A stretch of 64,000 nt of DNA from Amycolatopsis oliviviridis (GCF_014654365.1 NZ_BNAY01000012.1:113406-177405), one strand, 5' to 3'. Positions 1-8,769 are shown, numbered from the stretch's first letter. Program-made: numbers and translations. Notes: generated from the sequence alone by a model not told the origin.

Positions 1-43
1 GCGCTTCCACCTGACGATCGTCCTTCACGACGCCAGTCTTACC

Positions 44-92
44 GCATTTCGTCCTCTGGATGCGGTGGGTACGCATCCAGAGGACGAAATGC
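44..92. terminator. Palindromic hairpin after the organosulfur operon
   Basis: Two 21-base arms (44-64 and 72-92) are perfectly complementary around a 7-base loop. The hairpin starts 7 bases beyond the stop of the minus-strand dioxygenase gene, so it probably ends that operon. Its arm contains TTTCGTCCTCTG, which recurs in the 62-bp palindrome at 29676-29737, so it also belongs to a dispersed repeat family. Bases 1-43 show nothing recognisable. Confidence 0.7.
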
Positions 93-98
93 GAGGCG

Positions 99-1001
99 TC
101 AGGCGACGGGGGAGTAGTGCGAAGCGTCGCCTTCGAGGGAATCGCTGGGCACCCCGTCGATGCCGACCGGGACGTCGCCCGCCACGGTCACCCGGTTCAG
201 GCGGCGGGGCAGGTCGTCGTAGTTGTCGACGGCGTAGTGCTGGGTGATGCGGTTGTCGAACAGCACCAGCTGGTTCGGCTCCCAGCTCACCCGGACGACG
301 TTCTCCGGCCGCGTCACGTAGGACTGCAGCAGCCGCAGGATGTCCCGCGACTCGCCCTTGGACAGCCCGATGATCCGCTGCGCGAACCCGCCGATGTACA
401 GCCCGCGTTCGCCGGTCACCGGATGCACCCGCACCACCGGGTGGACCGTGCGGAACTTCTGCGAGACGAACACTTTCCGGCGTTCCTGCTCTGCCTCATC
501 GAGGGTCTCCGGCGCCTTCGCGTAGTCATAGTCGTTGGTGTGCTCGGCGCGCAGCGTGTCCGCGAACGCCCGGAGCGGCTCCGGCAGGTCACGGTAGGCG
601 GCGGCCGAGTTGGCGATCAGCGTCTCGCCGCCGTACGGAGGGACAACCAGGCTGCGCAGCGTGCTGGCCTTCGGCGGGTTGTGCACGAAGGTGACGTCGG
701 TGTGCCACTGGTTCGCGCGGCCCTGCTCGCTGTCGACCGGCAGGATGGCGGGTTCGCCGTCGACCGACGGGACGGTCGGGTGCGCCTTGGTCAGCTCGCC
801 GAAGTGCTCGGCGAACCGCTGCTGGCCGGCGTCGTCAAGATCGACGTCGCGAAAGACGAGCGCTTTGTGTTCGTGCAGCGCGTCGGTCACGAACGCGACG
901 GTCGCGGCGTCGAGTTCCTTGGCCGGGTCGACGCCGACGACCTGCGCGCCGATCCTGCCGGTGATCTTGCGGACTTCGACCTGCGTGTTGAGGGCGGTCA
1001 T
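99..1001 (-). CDS. TauD/TfdA-family Fe(II)/2-oxoglutarate dioxygenase
   Basis: This 300-residue protein has the length and facial triad of taurine/alkylsulfonate dioxygenases. The iron ligands are H100 and D102 in WHTDV and H255 in ITQHY, and an arginine at 266-270 should bind 2-oxoglutarate. The family hydroxylates the carbon next to a sulfonate or sulfate ester, which releases sulfite or sulfate plus an aldehyde. It is the last gene of the operon, and its ATG overlaps the stop of the monooxygenase gene by four bases (ATGA), so translation is probably coupled. The substrate is not readable from sequence; taurine, other alkanesulfonates and alkyl sulfates are all possible. Cytoplasmic. Confidence 0.9.
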   Translation of the reverse strand: MTALNTQVEVRKITGRIGAQVVGVDPAKELDAATVAFVTDALHEHKALVFRDVDLDDAGQQRFAEHFGELTKAHPTVPSVDGEPAILPVDSEQGRANQWHTDVTFVHNPPKASTLRSLVVPPYGGETLIANSAAAYRDLPEPLRAFADTLRAEHTNDYDYAKAPETLDEAEQERRKVFVSQKFRTVHPVVRVHPVTGERGLYIGGFAQRIIGLSKGESRDILRLLQSYVTRPENVVRVSWEPNQLVLFDNRITQHYAVDNYDDLPRRLNRVTVAGDVPVGIDGVPSDSLEGDASHYSPVA

Positions 1002-2329
1002 GCGGCGTGCTCCTTCACTGGGGTTTTGGCGACTGGACGGGCGAGGCCGTAGTGGCCGCGCAAGGTCGTGGCGGTGTACTCGGTGCGGAACAGACCGCGT
1101 CGTTGCAGCTCGGGGACCACGAGATCGACGAAGTCGTCGAGTCCGCCCGGCAGCGTGGGCGGCATGACGTTGAAGCCGTCCGCGGCGCCTTCGGTGAACC
1201 AGTGCTCCAGCTGGTCGGCCACTTGCGTGGCGGTTCCGGCGAAGACGCGGTGCCCACGGCCGCCCGCGAGCCGTTCGATGAGCTGGCGGATGGTCAGGTT
1301 CTCGCGCCTCGCCAGGCCGGTGACCAGCTCGAACCGGCTCTGCGCGCCTTCGGTGAACGTGCCGACGTCGGGCAGCGGACCGTCGAGCGGATACGGCGTC
1401 AGGTCGTGGTCGAGCATGTTCGACAGCTGCCGCACGCCGTACGCGGGCGTGATCAGGGCGTTGAGTTCGGCCTCGCGTTCCTTCGCCTCGGCCTCGGTAC
1501 GGCCCAGGATCGGGCTGATCCCCGGCAGGATCTTGATCTCACCGGGCGAGCGGCCGTGTTTCGCGAGCCTTCCCTTGACGTCGTCGTAGAAAGCCTTGCC
1601 CTCGGCGAAAGTCTGCTGCGCGGTGAACACCGCCTCGGCGAACCGGGCCGCGTACTCCTTGCCCGTCTCCGACGAACCGGCCTGGACCAGCAAGGGATGC
1701 CCCTGCACCGGACGCGGGATGTTCAGCGGGCCGCGGACCTGGAAATGCGGGCCGTTGTGGTCGATCGGATGGATGCGGCCGGTGTCGGCGTAGACCCCGC
1801 TCGCCTTGTCGATGACGGCCGCGTCGTCGTCCCAGCTGTCCCAGAGTTTCCTTGCCACCTCGACGAATTCGGTGGCGCGCTCGTACCGCAGCGCGTGCGC
1901 GGGCCGGGCGTCGCGGTTGAAGTTGCGGGCCTCGTCCTCACCCGCCGACGTCACGATGTTCCAGCCCGCGCGGCCGCCGCTGAGATGGTCGAGCGACGCG
2001 AACTTCCGCGCCAGGTGGTACGGCTCGTTGTAGGTCGTCGACGCGGTGGCGATGAGGCCGATGCGCTCGGTGGCCCCGGCCAGCGCCGAAAGCAGCGTCA
2101 GCGGCTCGAACAGGGTGTGCGAGTTGTAGCGGACGTTGCCCCACAAGGCCACGCCGTCGGCGAGGAACAGCGAATCCAGCTTGCCGCGTTCCGCCGTGCG
2201 GGCGATGTCGACATAGTGCCGCAGGGTCGCGGCGCGGCGCGGATCCGTGCTCGGATGCCGCCAGGCGGCCTCGTGATGGCCGTTCGGCATCACGAACGCG
2301 TTGAGGTGCAGGTGCTTTTGCGAGGTCAT
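998..2329 (-). CDS. LLM-class flavin-dependent monooxygenase (NtaA/SnaA/DszA type)
   Basis: This 443-residue protein belongs to the luciferase-like monooxygenases that use FMNH2 from a separate reductase, as judged from its N-terminal barrel strand (HLNAFVMPNGHH) and internal motifs such as GRAGWNIVTSAG and PLLVQAGSSETGKEYA. Relatives oxidise organosulfur compounds (DszA, SnaA) or aminopolycarboxylates (NtaA). Location between a sulfonate-type ABC permease and a TauD dioxygenase favours an organosulfur substrate; this is inference. The chosen ATG overlaps the permease stop by four bases. The reading frame stays open upstream, but that extension lies inside the permease gene and is not used. 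No flavin reductase gene is present in this operon. Confidence 0.88.
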   Translation of the reverse strand: MTSQKHLHLNAFVMPNGHHEAAWRHPSTDPRRAATLRHYVDIARTAERGKLDSLFLADGVALWGNVRYNSHTLFEPLTLLSALAGATERIGLIATASTTYNEPYHLARKFASLDHLSGGRAGWNIVTSAGEDEARNFNRDARPAHALRYERATEFVEVARKLWDSWDDDAAVIDKASGVYADTGRIHPIDHNGPHFQVRGPLNIPRPVQGHPLLVQAGSSETGKEYAARFAEAVFTAQQTFAEGKAFYDDVKGRLAKHGRSPGEIKILPGISPILGRTEAEAKEREAELNALITPAYGVRQLSNMLDHDLTPYPLDGPLPDVGTFTEGAQSRFELVTGLARRENLTIRQLIERLAGGRGHRVFAGTATQVADQLEHWFTEGAADGFNVMPPTLPGGLDDFVDLVVPELQRRGLFRTEYTATTLRGHYGLARPVAKTPVKEHAA

Positions 2330-3165
2330 GCCTTCTCCTTGACACGCCAGGTGGAGAACCGCCGCTCCAGTGCGACGAAGCCCGCGTTGATGGCCAGACC
2401 CAGCACCGACACCGTGATGATCGCGGCGTACATCTGCTGAATCTGGAAGTTGACCTGGGAGTTGTTGATCAGATAACCGAGTCCGGCCTTGGCACCGACC
2501 ATTTCGGCGGCGATGAGGATGAGGATCGAGTACGCCGCCGCCATCCGGATGCCGGTGAAGATGGTCGGCACCGCCGACGGCAGGATCACCTTGCGGAACA
2601 GGCTCGGACTCGACAGCCCGAGCGAACGCGCGGCCTTGACCAGCAAGGGATCCACGGTGTTCACCCCGGCGATCGTGTTGAGCAGTACCGGCCAGACGCA
2701 GGCGTAGACGATCAGCGCGATCTTGGACACCTCGCCGATGCCGAGCAGGAGCGTGAACACCGGCAGCAATGCGAGCGCGGCGGTGTTGCGGGCCAGTTCC
2801 AGCAGCGGGTTCAGGAACTCCGCGAGCGGGCGGTACCAGGCGATCAGCAGGCCGAGCGGCACCGAGACACCCACCGCGATCACGAACCCGGCGGCGGACC
2901 GGCCGAGACTCGCCAGCAGGTGATCGGCCAGTTGGCCGTTGAGGATCAGCTCCCACAACGCGACGAGGTCTTCCGACAGCGGCGGAAGGAAGGTCCTCGT
3001 GCCTTCGTCGAGGACGAACTGGGGAGCGAGCTCCCAGACGGCGAGGAACAGCAGGATCGCCGCCGAGCCGCGGAACGCCTTGCTCAGCCGTTTCTTCTTC
3101 TCACGGGGTTTTTCGACGGCCTCGGGTCCAGTGTGGACTTTCGGGGCTTCGAGGGTGGCGGTCAT
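2326..3165 (-). CDS. ABC transporter permease, sulfonate/nitrate type (SsuC/TauC-like)
   Basis: This 279-residue integral membrane protein has about six hydrophobic segments and a binding-protein-dependent transport (EAA-type) loop around KAARSLGLSSPSLFRKVILP, the site that contacts the ATPase. It should form the channel that imports a small organic anion. The start ATG shares one base with the ATPase stop (TGATG), and its own stop overlaps the next start, so the five genes form one tightly coupled transcript. The N-terminal 40 residues are charged and cytoplasmic. Confidence 0.92.
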   Translation of the reverse strand: MTATLEAPKVHTGPEAVEKPREKKKRLSKAFRGSAAILLFLAVWELAPQFVLDEGTRTFLPPLSEDLVALWELILNGQLADHLLASLGRSAAGFVIAVGVSVPLGLLIAWYRPLAEFLNPLLELARNTAALALLPVFTLLLGIGEVSKIALIVYACVWPVLLNTIAGVNTVDPLLVKAARSLGLSSPSLFRKVILPSAVPTIFTGIRMAAAYSILILIAAEMVGAKAGLGYLINNSQVNFQIQQMYAAIITVSVLGLAINAGFVALERRFSTWRVKEKA

Positions 3166-3926
3166 CAGGCGGCCCTCCGGATCTCGTCGTGCAGGAGTTC
3201 CCACAGCCGATGGCGATGTGCCACGAACGCGGGCGCCGAGCGCAGGTCTTCGTTCGAGCGGTCGCCGAGGTCGATGTCGACGACGTCCTTGAGCCTGCCC
3301 GGCCGCGAGGTGAGCACCGCGACCTTCTGCCCCAGGTAGACGGCTTCTTCGATGCTGTGGGTGATGAAGACGATGGTCTTGCCGGTGCGTTTCCAGATCC
3401 GCCGCAGTTCCTCCTGGAGGAGTTCGCGGGTCTGGGAGTCCAGCGCGGCGTACGGCTCGTCCATCAGCAGTACGTCAGGGTCGTAGGCGAGGCTCCTCGC
3501 GATCGCGACGCGTTGCTTCATCCCACCGGAAAGCTCGTGGGGAAGGTGGTCCTCGAAGCCGGAAAGCCCCACCAGGTCAAGAAATTCCCGTGCTCGCTCG
3601 GCGCGCTGCCGTTTGTTCAGCGTGCCGCCTTCGAGCCCGAATTCGACGTTGGCGCGTGCGGTGCGCCAAGGGAACAGCGCGTACTGCTGGAACACCACCC
3701 CGCGGTCCAGACCCGGCCCGGTGACGGGTTTCCCGTCGATCAGGACCTCGCCGGACGTGGGTTTCGCGAGCCCTCCGAGCAGGTCGAGCAGCGTCGACTT
3801 GCCGGAACCGCTGGGCCCGACGAGGGAGAGGAACGTGCCGTCTTCGATGTCGAGGGAGACGTCGTCCAACGCGGTCAGGGCGCCGAAGGTCTTGGTGACC
3901 GAGCGGAGGCTGATCTTGGCGGTCAC
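3165..3926 (-). CDS. ABC transporter ATP-binding protein (SsuB/TauB-like)
   Basis: This 253-residue ATPase powers the importer. Walker A is GPSGSGKST (37-45), the Q-loop is near Q80-Q81, the signature LSGGMKQR is at 132-139, Walker B with catalytic glutamate is near 151-157 (VLLMDEP), and the switch histidine is H190. The length and the QQYALFPW motif fit the nitrate/sulfonate/taurine subfamily. It starts at GTG, overlapping the stop of the binding-protein gene by four bases. Confidence 0.94.
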   Translation of the reverse strand: MTAKISLRSVTKTFGALTALDDVSLDIEDGTFLSLVGPSGSGKSTLLDLLGGLAKPTSGEVLIDGKPVTGPGLDRGVVFQQYALFPWRTARANVEFGLEGGTLNKRQRAERAREFLDLVGLSGFEDHLPHELSGGMKQRVAIARSLAYDPDVLLMDEPYAALDSQTRELLQEELRRIWKRTGKTIVFITHSIEEAVYLGQKVAVLTSRPGRLKDVVDIDLGDRSNEDLRSAPAFVAHRHRLWELLHDEIRRAA

Positions 3927-4951
3927 GCGGCACCGCCTTCACGGAACGGGTTGTACTCGTTGGTGTAGATCTTCTTCAGGTCGACCTGGTCGTTCTTGAT
4001 GAATCCGGACTGCTTGAGCCAGTCCGTCCAGAGCGTGTAGTCGTTGTCGGAGATCAGCCCGCCCTTGGTGACGCCGGTGCTCTTCCAGTACTTGAGCGTT
4101 TCGGTGTTCTCGTTGCGGCCGCGGTTCTGGATGATCTTGGTGAACCGGGCGATGACCTCGTCGCGCGGCGTGGTGCGGGCCCATTCGATCGCCTTGGCCA
4201 CCCCGGTGACGAAGGTTTTCGTGGTCTCCGGGTACTTCTTGATGAAGTCGGTCCGCAGCACGTACGGCCCGCCGTTGTAGGGGCCGAACGCCTCGACGTC
4301 CTTCACGATGGGCCGTACGCCGCCCACGGAGACCGCTCGGTCCTGCAGGACGCCGTTGAGCGCGGCGACGTCGATCTGGCCGTTGCGCAGGGCTTGTTCG
4401 GTGTTGATCGGCGGGAGGACGACCAGCTGCACCTGGTCGATCTCGGCGTCGGAGAGGCCGTTGCGCTTGAGCCAGGTGTCGAGAGCGGCCTCCAGGTTCG
4501 CGCCGACGGTGTTGACGCCGACCTTCTTGCCGATGAGGTCGCGGGGGTTGCGGATCGGGCTGTCTTCCTTGACGTAGAAGCCCAAGAAGGTCTTCTCGTC
4601 GGAGCCGTAGTAGTTGACGACGGCCTTGATCGGGGCGCCGGCGTCGACGAGTTTGGCGACCGCGCCGGTGAAGGCGCCGCCGAAATCGGTCTGATCGGTC
4701 GCGGCGGACTGGATGTCCTGCGGTCCGCTGATCGTGTTGCCGACCCATTTCAGCTTGACCGGGCCGAAGTAGCCGAGGTCCTCGGCGAGTTCGGGGAAGG
4801 TGACGTTGTTCGCCGAACCCTGGTAGCGGAGTTCGAGTTTCTCGGGCTGTCCGGCGACACCCGCCGAGCTCGCGGACGCGCCGCAGCCCGACAGCGCCAC
4901 TCCGGCGAGGAGTACGGCGGCCGCGGCGAGCAAGGGCACTGGTTTCTTCAC
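3923..4951 (-). CDS. Substrate-binding lipoprotein of the organosulfur ABC importer (SsuA/TauA-like)
   Basis: This 342-residue protein starts with a lipoprotein signal peptide whose lipobox LSGC gives C23 as the lipidated cysteine, so it sits on the outer face of the membrane. The mature part resembles aliphatic sulfonate or nitrate binding proteins (for example NPRDLIGKKVGVNTVG and a late RNGQIDVAALNG segment). It is the first gene of the operon and starts at GTG, with a modest AAAGAG ribosome site. The ligand cannot be read from sequence. The start depends on the promoter region at 4952-5047. Confidence 0.9.
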   Translation of the reverse strand: MKKPVPLLAAAAVLLAGVALSGCGASASSAGVAGQPEKLELRYQGSANNVTFPELAEDLGYFGPVKLKWVGNTISGPQDIQSAATDQTDFGGAFTGAVAKLVDAGAPIKAVVNYYGSDEKTFLGFYVKEDSPIRNPRDLIGKKVGVNTVGANLEAALDTWLKRNGLSDAEIDQVQLVVLPPINTEQALRNGQIDVAALNGVLQDRAVSVGGVRPIVKDVEAFGPYNGGPYVLRTDFIKKYPETTKTFVTGVAKAIEWARTTPRDEVIARFTKIIQNRGRNENTETLKYWKSTGVTKGGLISDNDYTLWTDWLKQSGFIKNDQVDLKKIYTNEYNPFREGGAA

Positions 4952-4989
4952 GGTGGGCTCTTTCGTTCGGGTTCGCGTCGTTGAAGGAG

Positions 4990-5019
4990 ATTCTTCGCAG
5001 GCCCGGCGGAGAGCGTCAA
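4990..5019 (-). promoter_or_regulatory. Candidate vegetative promoter of the organosulfur operon
   Basis: Reading the minus strand, TTGACG (5014-5019) and AAGAAT (4990-4995) are 18 bases apart, about 40 bases upstream of the binding-protein start. The AT-rich stretch just upstream could hold an operator. Single-site guess by eye. Confidence 0.35.
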
Positions 5020-5047
5020 TTTTGCGATTTAATGAAGTAATCCCGGA

Positions 5048-6214
5048 TCAGGAAGCGTTGGCGAGCCGCGTGAAAAGCGGATCTTCATAGAGGGCGTTCA
5101 GCATGACGGCGCCACCGGCCGTCGCCAGCTCGGTTCCTGGAAAGCTCGACGTCACAACACTTTTGACCGCGTCCTGGCAGATCCAAGAGCGCTGCGAGAC
5201 CTCGTCCCGGATCGTGGAAAGGCAGCCTTCGACGTCGCGTACACTCTGGTCGAGCACGATGAGGATTTCCGGATTGAGGACGTCCAAGAGTAAAGCGGCG
5301 GCCTGTCCGATGATTCGTGCGCGTTCCTGAAAAAGGGCGACGGCGCCTTTGTTTCCCGATGCCGCCAAATGGAGCACGTCGGCGAAATCCGGTTCTTCGA
5401 GAAGTCGCGCTTCGACGGCTTTACGGGCGATCGTGCGTTCGGACACCGTGGCTTCGAGACAGCCGGAACGCCCGCAACGGCAAGGTTCTTCGCTGTCGTC
5501 GACTCGCAGATGCGCGACGGCGCCCGCGGCCGAACGAGGACCGTGATGGACGGTGTCGCCGGTCGCGAAGGCGGCGTCGACCACGTTGCCGGTGAACAAC
5601 TGCACGACACTGTTGCGCGCTCTCGGTTGTCCCAGCAGGCGTTCGGCGTGGATCAGCGCCCGCGAATGCCCGTCGACCCGGACGTCGAGCCCGGTGACCT
5701 CGGTGAGCAGAGCGCGCAACGGGACCCCGTGCCAGCCGAGCAAGCCGTGCTCCACCACCGTCCCCGAGGCCTCGTCGACCCACCCGCCGGTCGCCACCCC
5801 CAGCCCGAGCGGCGTCCGCTCCGGCGCGTGTCCGATGAGGAGGTCGTCGAGCAGTTCCGCGATCTGCGCGACCTGGACGGCGGGCTCGGCGCCTTGATGC
5901 GGCGCCTCCAGCTGTGCCAGTACTTTCCCGCGCAGGTCCAGCAATCCGACGGTGAGATGGTCGACCGCGATATGCGCCCCGCACACCACGAACCGCACCG
6001 TGTCGAGGTCCACCGGCACATGCGGCCTGCCGACCGCGCCGGCGACCTCGGGCAGTTCGACGAGGAGGCCCCGGCGCATCAGCTCCGCCACATGTCCCGT
6101 CACCGCGGCGGCACTCAGCCCGGTGCGGCGCGCGATGGTGCTGCGCGCTATCGCCCCTTCGTCCAGCACCACGCGGAGCACCGCGCTGGCACTGGCGCTC
6201 CGCCTGCCGGTCAC
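5048..6214 (-). CDS. ROK-family transcriptional regulator
   Basis: This 388-residue protein has an N-terminal winged helix-turn-helix (about 10-60: EGAIARSTIARRTGLSAAAV) followed by a ROK fold. The ROK zinc motif is CRCGRSGCLE, normally found in NagC, Mlc and XylR-type repressors as well as sugar kinases. The DNA-binding domain argues for a regulator rather than a kinase. It starts at GTG 6214; an in-frame stop lies 34 bases upstream. The gene ends about 100 bases before the organosulfur operon on the same strand, so it may control it, although ROK proteins usually answer to sugars. That link is inference. Confidence 0.88.
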   Translation of the reverse strand: MTGRRSASASAVLRVVLDEGAIARSTIARRTGLSAAAVTGHVAELMRRGLLVELPEVAGAVGRPHVPVDLDTVRFVVCGAHIAVDHLTVGLLDLRGKVLAQLEAPHQGAEPAVQVAQIAELLDDLLIGHAPERTPLGLGVATGGWVDEASGTVVEHGLLGWHGVPLRALLTEVTGLDVRVDGHSRALIHAERLLGQPRARNSVVQLFTGNVVDAAFATGDTVHHGPRSAAGAVAHLRVDDSEEPCRCGRSGCLEATVSERTIARKAVEARLLEEPDFADVLHLAASGNKGAVALFQERARIIGQAAALLLDVLNPEILIVLDQSVRDVEGCLSTIRDEVSQRSWICQDAVKSVVTSSFPGTELATAGGAVMLNALYEDPLFTRLANAS

Positions 6215-6278
6215 GGTGCCGATATTCGCAAGCGGGTGCCGGAGGGCCTAGGGCTCTCACCATCCGGGAGCTGCGCGC

Positions 6279-6319
6279 GAAGCCCTCCCAGGAATGAACT
6301 CGGTCCTGGGAGGGCTTCG
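6279..6319 (-). terminator. Hairpin terminator of the small secreted-protein gene
   Basis: Arms at 6279-6294 and 6304-6319 are perfectly complementary over 16 bases around a 9-base loop. The hairpin follows the stop of the gene at 6338 by about 18 bases. There is no strong U-tract, as is common in GC-rich actinomycetes. Confidence 0.75.
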
Positions 6320-6337
6320 ATCAGTGCCGGTCCGGGA

Positions 6338-6844
6338 TCAGGTGATGATGGTGCCGTTGGAGCCGAAGAACCCGCTGATCGGCGGGTAGCCGTCGTTCCA
6401 GGTGACCGTCGCGAATATCACGCTGTCGTACCGGCCCGAGGTGCCGTCGAAAGGCACGCGGTGAGTGCACGTCGTGGACGGGCTGGGAGCGGGCGGACAG
6501 GGCAGCACCGAGCCGATGACACGGTTGTTCTTGCGGATGGCGATCTGGATGTTGATGTCCCTGACCTCGGTCGACAGCTGGTTGTCGTCGGTCCACCGGC
6601 AGGCAATGGCCCACGTGACGCTCAGTGCGCCGCCGGACACCGTGACGTCGTTGCCGAAGCCGACATCGCACCGCACCGGTGCTCCCGGCGAGTTCACGAC
6701 CATCTGTCCGGCCACGCGGAACGCGGCACGCGGAGCGCCGAGTTCCCCGGCGCTGGAGGCAGTGGCGAAGAGGGTGAAGCTCGCCATGAAGGCGGCGAGC
6801 ACGACTACGAGCCGTTTCAATGCCGGCGAGTGGAAGAGTTTCAT
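6338..6844 (-). CDS. Small secreted protein of unknown function
   Basis: This 168-residue protein begins with a clear Sec signal peptide (positive MKLFHSPALKR, hydrophobic core to about residue 25, cleavage near TASSAG). The mature part has four cysteines (RCDVGF, AIACRW, LPCPP, TTCTH), consistent with two disulfides outside the cell. No catalytic motif was recognised. The gene has a good ribosome site (AAGGAG) and its own terminator at 6279-6319, so it is probably monocistronic. The ROK gene lies downstream on the same strand. Confidence 0.75.
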   Translation of the reverse strand: MKLFHSPALKRLVVVLAAFMASFTLFATASSAGELGAPRAAFRVAGQMVVNSPGAPVRCDVGFGNDVTVSGGALSVTWAIACRWTDDNQLSTEVRDINIQIAIRKNNRVIGSVLPCPPAPSPSTTCTHRVPFDGTSGRYDSVIFATVTWNDGYPPISGFFGSNGTIIT

Positions 6845-6968
6845 GCGGGGTCTCCTTCGTGAAGCGGAGACTCAATGGTGTTTCCGTGACGTGGCCTACG
6901 TCTTCGTGACTGAAGGTGAAACGGCGGCGGCGCCGGGGTGCCGGTTTGTGGTGATGTGACAAGAGGAG

Positions 6969-7418
6969 TCAGGCCGTCAGGGTGCGGTAGAACTTGGCAC
7001 TGCGCTCACAGCGGTCCTCGTACCCTCGCGCCCGGTAGAAGGCGTGCGCGGCGGTCCGGCGACGGGAACTGCTGACCTCCATGGCGACACAACCCCACCG
7101 CAGCGCCTGCTCTTCGGCGGCGGTGACCAGTTCGCGCCCGACTCCGGTCCCGCGCTGGCTCTCGTCCACCACCAGGGCCACGATCCGTCCCACGGAGCCT
7201 TCCCGTTCGAGGAGCGGGATCGCGACCACCGCGATGACACCGACCACGCCGTCGCCCGACACGGCGACGAACGCGGCACCTTCGGGATGACGCTCCCAGC
7301 GTTCGAGCCGGCGGCGCACGTCGTCCACCGCGTTGTCCGGGTAGCCCAGCTGGGCGAGCAAGGGGGTCACGGCGGGGGCGTCGGTGGTGAGTGCCTGGCG
7401 GATCTCCATGAATCCCAT
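6969..7418 (-). CDS. GNAT-family N-acetyltransferase
   Basis: This 149-residue protein is a complete single GNAT domain. The acetyl-CoA pyrophosphate-binding motif is visible as ESQRGTGVGRELV (Q/R-x-x-G-x-G/A), preceded by the V-shaped strand IVALVVD and followed by HAFYRARGYE. The acceptor is unknown; relatives include aminoglycoside 6'-acetyltransferase-like and protein N-acetyltransferases. ATG 7418 is used; an internal ATG three codons later is possible. There is no obvious Shine-Dalgarno site. Confidence 0.85.
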   Translation of the reverse strand: MGFMEIRQALTTDAPAVTPLLAQLGYPDNAVDDVRRRLERWERHPEGAAFVAVSGDGVVGVIAVVAIPLLEREGSVGRIVALVVDESQRGTGVGRELVTAAEEQALRWGCVAMEVSSSRRRTAAHAFYRARGYEDRCERSAKFYRTLTA

Positions 7419-7461
7419 ACTGCCCGGGTGCGCGATGGCCGACGAGTATCGCGAGCAAGCT

Positions 7462-8109
7462 TCAGCGCAACGACTCGATGGGTGCCTTGAGGATGGCCTG
7501 AGCCAACGGGAACCGTGGCGCCTCCATGGCTTGCTTGAGCCGCCAGAACTCGGTTCGCATGAAACTGGGCGCGTCTTCAGGGTTCTGAAAATCGGACCAA
7601 GCGACCGTGAGGTCGGGGCGGCGATCGATGTGGATCTGGCTCGGACCTCGCCAGGTCCTCACCTCGATCGTCCAGATTTCGTTGCCGTCGAAGCGCTTCT
7701 CGAGCTTGGACAGCAGATCGCCACGTCCCGTCTTGTCCCAGGTCAGGTCGTAGAAATCGCGAAGCATCTGGCTGTACTCGCTCCAGTGCCGCGCGACGTC
7801 CGGGCTTCGGCGGAAGTAGATCTCCAACTGTGCCTGAAGCACTTGGGACGTGACAGTCCACTCGCCGTACCGCCAATCGAACCCGGCGCGATCGTCGACG
7901 TTGAGGTCCGGTTTCTGGCCCAGTTCTCGGAACCAGCAGAACGTGATGACGCGGGTGATGTGTTCGCTGAGTTGCCGCAGGAGCACCGCCTTGATGTCGA
8001 GTGCCTTCTGGTGGTCTTGCCATCGCCGGGTCACCGACGGGACCAAGAGTCCGGTGACGATCGCACTGATCAGGAGGATGACGAGCGGGTGCCTGATCAC
8101 CGCATCCAT
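7462..8109 (-). CDS. Uncharacterised protein with an N-terminal membrane anchor
   Basis: This 215-residue protein starts at ATG 8109 behind a near-perfect AGGAGG. Residues about 7-23 (PLVILLISAIVTGLLVP) form one membrane anchor, and the remainder is soluble, rich in W, R and D, and probably cytoplasmic. A longer reading frame exists upstream but lacks a ribosome site. I do not recognise a family. It ends 43 bases before the acetyltransferase gene on the same strand, so the two may be co-transcribed. Confidence 0.6.
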   Translation of the reverse strand: MDAVIRHPLVILLISAIVTGLLVPSVTRRWQDHQKALDIKAVLLRQLSEHITRVITFCWFRELGQKPDLNVDDRAGFDWRYGEWTVTSQVLQAQLEIYFRRSPDVARHWSEYSQMLRDFYDLTWDKTGRGDLLSKLEKRFDGNEIWTIEVRTWRGPSQIHIDRRPDLTVAWSDFQNPEDAPSFMRTEFWRLKQAMEAPRFPLAQAILKAPIESLR

Positions 8110-8261
8110 TCCGGCCTCCTGGCTCGGTGCCGAGTGTGACCATCCGCTCGCACCAGCGTGGGGTGTGGTCGTCGCCACGCTGGTGCCGCAGGGCACCCGG
8201 GGATGTCGCTTCGCCGTGGCGAAGGGTTACGCGTTTCGACGGAAGTCGAGCCTTGACGGCG

Positions 8262-8723
8262 TCAGGACGCGTTCGGCTCGTTCGTGCAGGTGTCGGCGTC
8301 AGAGGCGCAGCAGGTGGCCGGCGTGGCGAGGGCGGCGCTGTCGGTGCCGAAGGTCTGCGAGTCGGCTTTGACGGTGTAGACCTCCCAGGGTTCCTGGCCG
8401 GGTCCGTGGACCCAGATCTTGTCCTGCACGGCGTAGCAGCAGGTGGTGTCGTCCTCGGTCAGGGTTTCCAGGCCTTCGCCGGTCAGGCGCTTGCCGGCTT
8501 CGCTGACCTGCTCGGTGGACTCGACCTCGACGCCGAGGTGATCCATGACCGTGGCCTGACCGGGCTCCCCTTCGAGGAGTACGAGCTTGAGCGCGGGCTC
8601 GGCGATGGCGAAGTTCGCGTACCCGGGGCGGAGTTTGGCCGGTTCGGTGCCGAAGAGCTTCGAGTAGAAGTCGATCGAGCCTTCGAGGTCCCCGACGCGC
8701 AGCGCGAGCTGTACCCGTGACAT
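8262..8723 (-). CDS. arsI: ArsI-type C-As lyase (ArsI/CadI family dioxygenase)
   Basis: This 153-residue vicinal-oxygen-chelate protein has the ArsI signatures: the arsenic-binding vicinal cysteines C95-C96 (DDTTCCYAVQDK) and a candidate Fe(II) triad Q5, H62 and E114. As I recall the Thermomonospora curvata ArsI structure, its iron ligands are Q8, H65 and E117, the same spacing with an offset of three. ArsI breaks the carbon-arsenic bond of trivalent organoarsenicals such as MAs(III) and aromatic arsenicals, releasing arsenite. The C-terminus carries an extra CCASDADTC cluster. It is divergent from arsR and shares its regulatory region; the ribosome site is AAGGAGG. Mycobacterial CadI is a related cadmium-induced protein, so the physiological inducer should be tested. 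Confidence 0.9.
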   Translation of the reverse strand: MSRVQLALRVGDLEGSIDFYSKLFGTEPAKLRPGYANFAIAEPALKLVLLEGEPGQATVMDHLGVEVESTEQVSEAGKRLTGEGLETLTEDDTTCCYAVQDKIWVHGPGQEPWEVYTVKADSQTFGTDSAALATPATCCASDADTCTNEPNAS

Positions 8724-8769
8724 CCCATCCTCCTTGGATAGACATTCATCGAAACAGTGGATGTGGCTT

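Noticed and set aside
998..2956. Extended starts for the monooxygenase, the aldo/keto reductase (27029-28471) and the PRPP-loop gene (33122-35773)
   Set aside because: The extensions lie in the wrong frame of the upstream gene. Family length and overlapping start/stop signals support the shorter genes.
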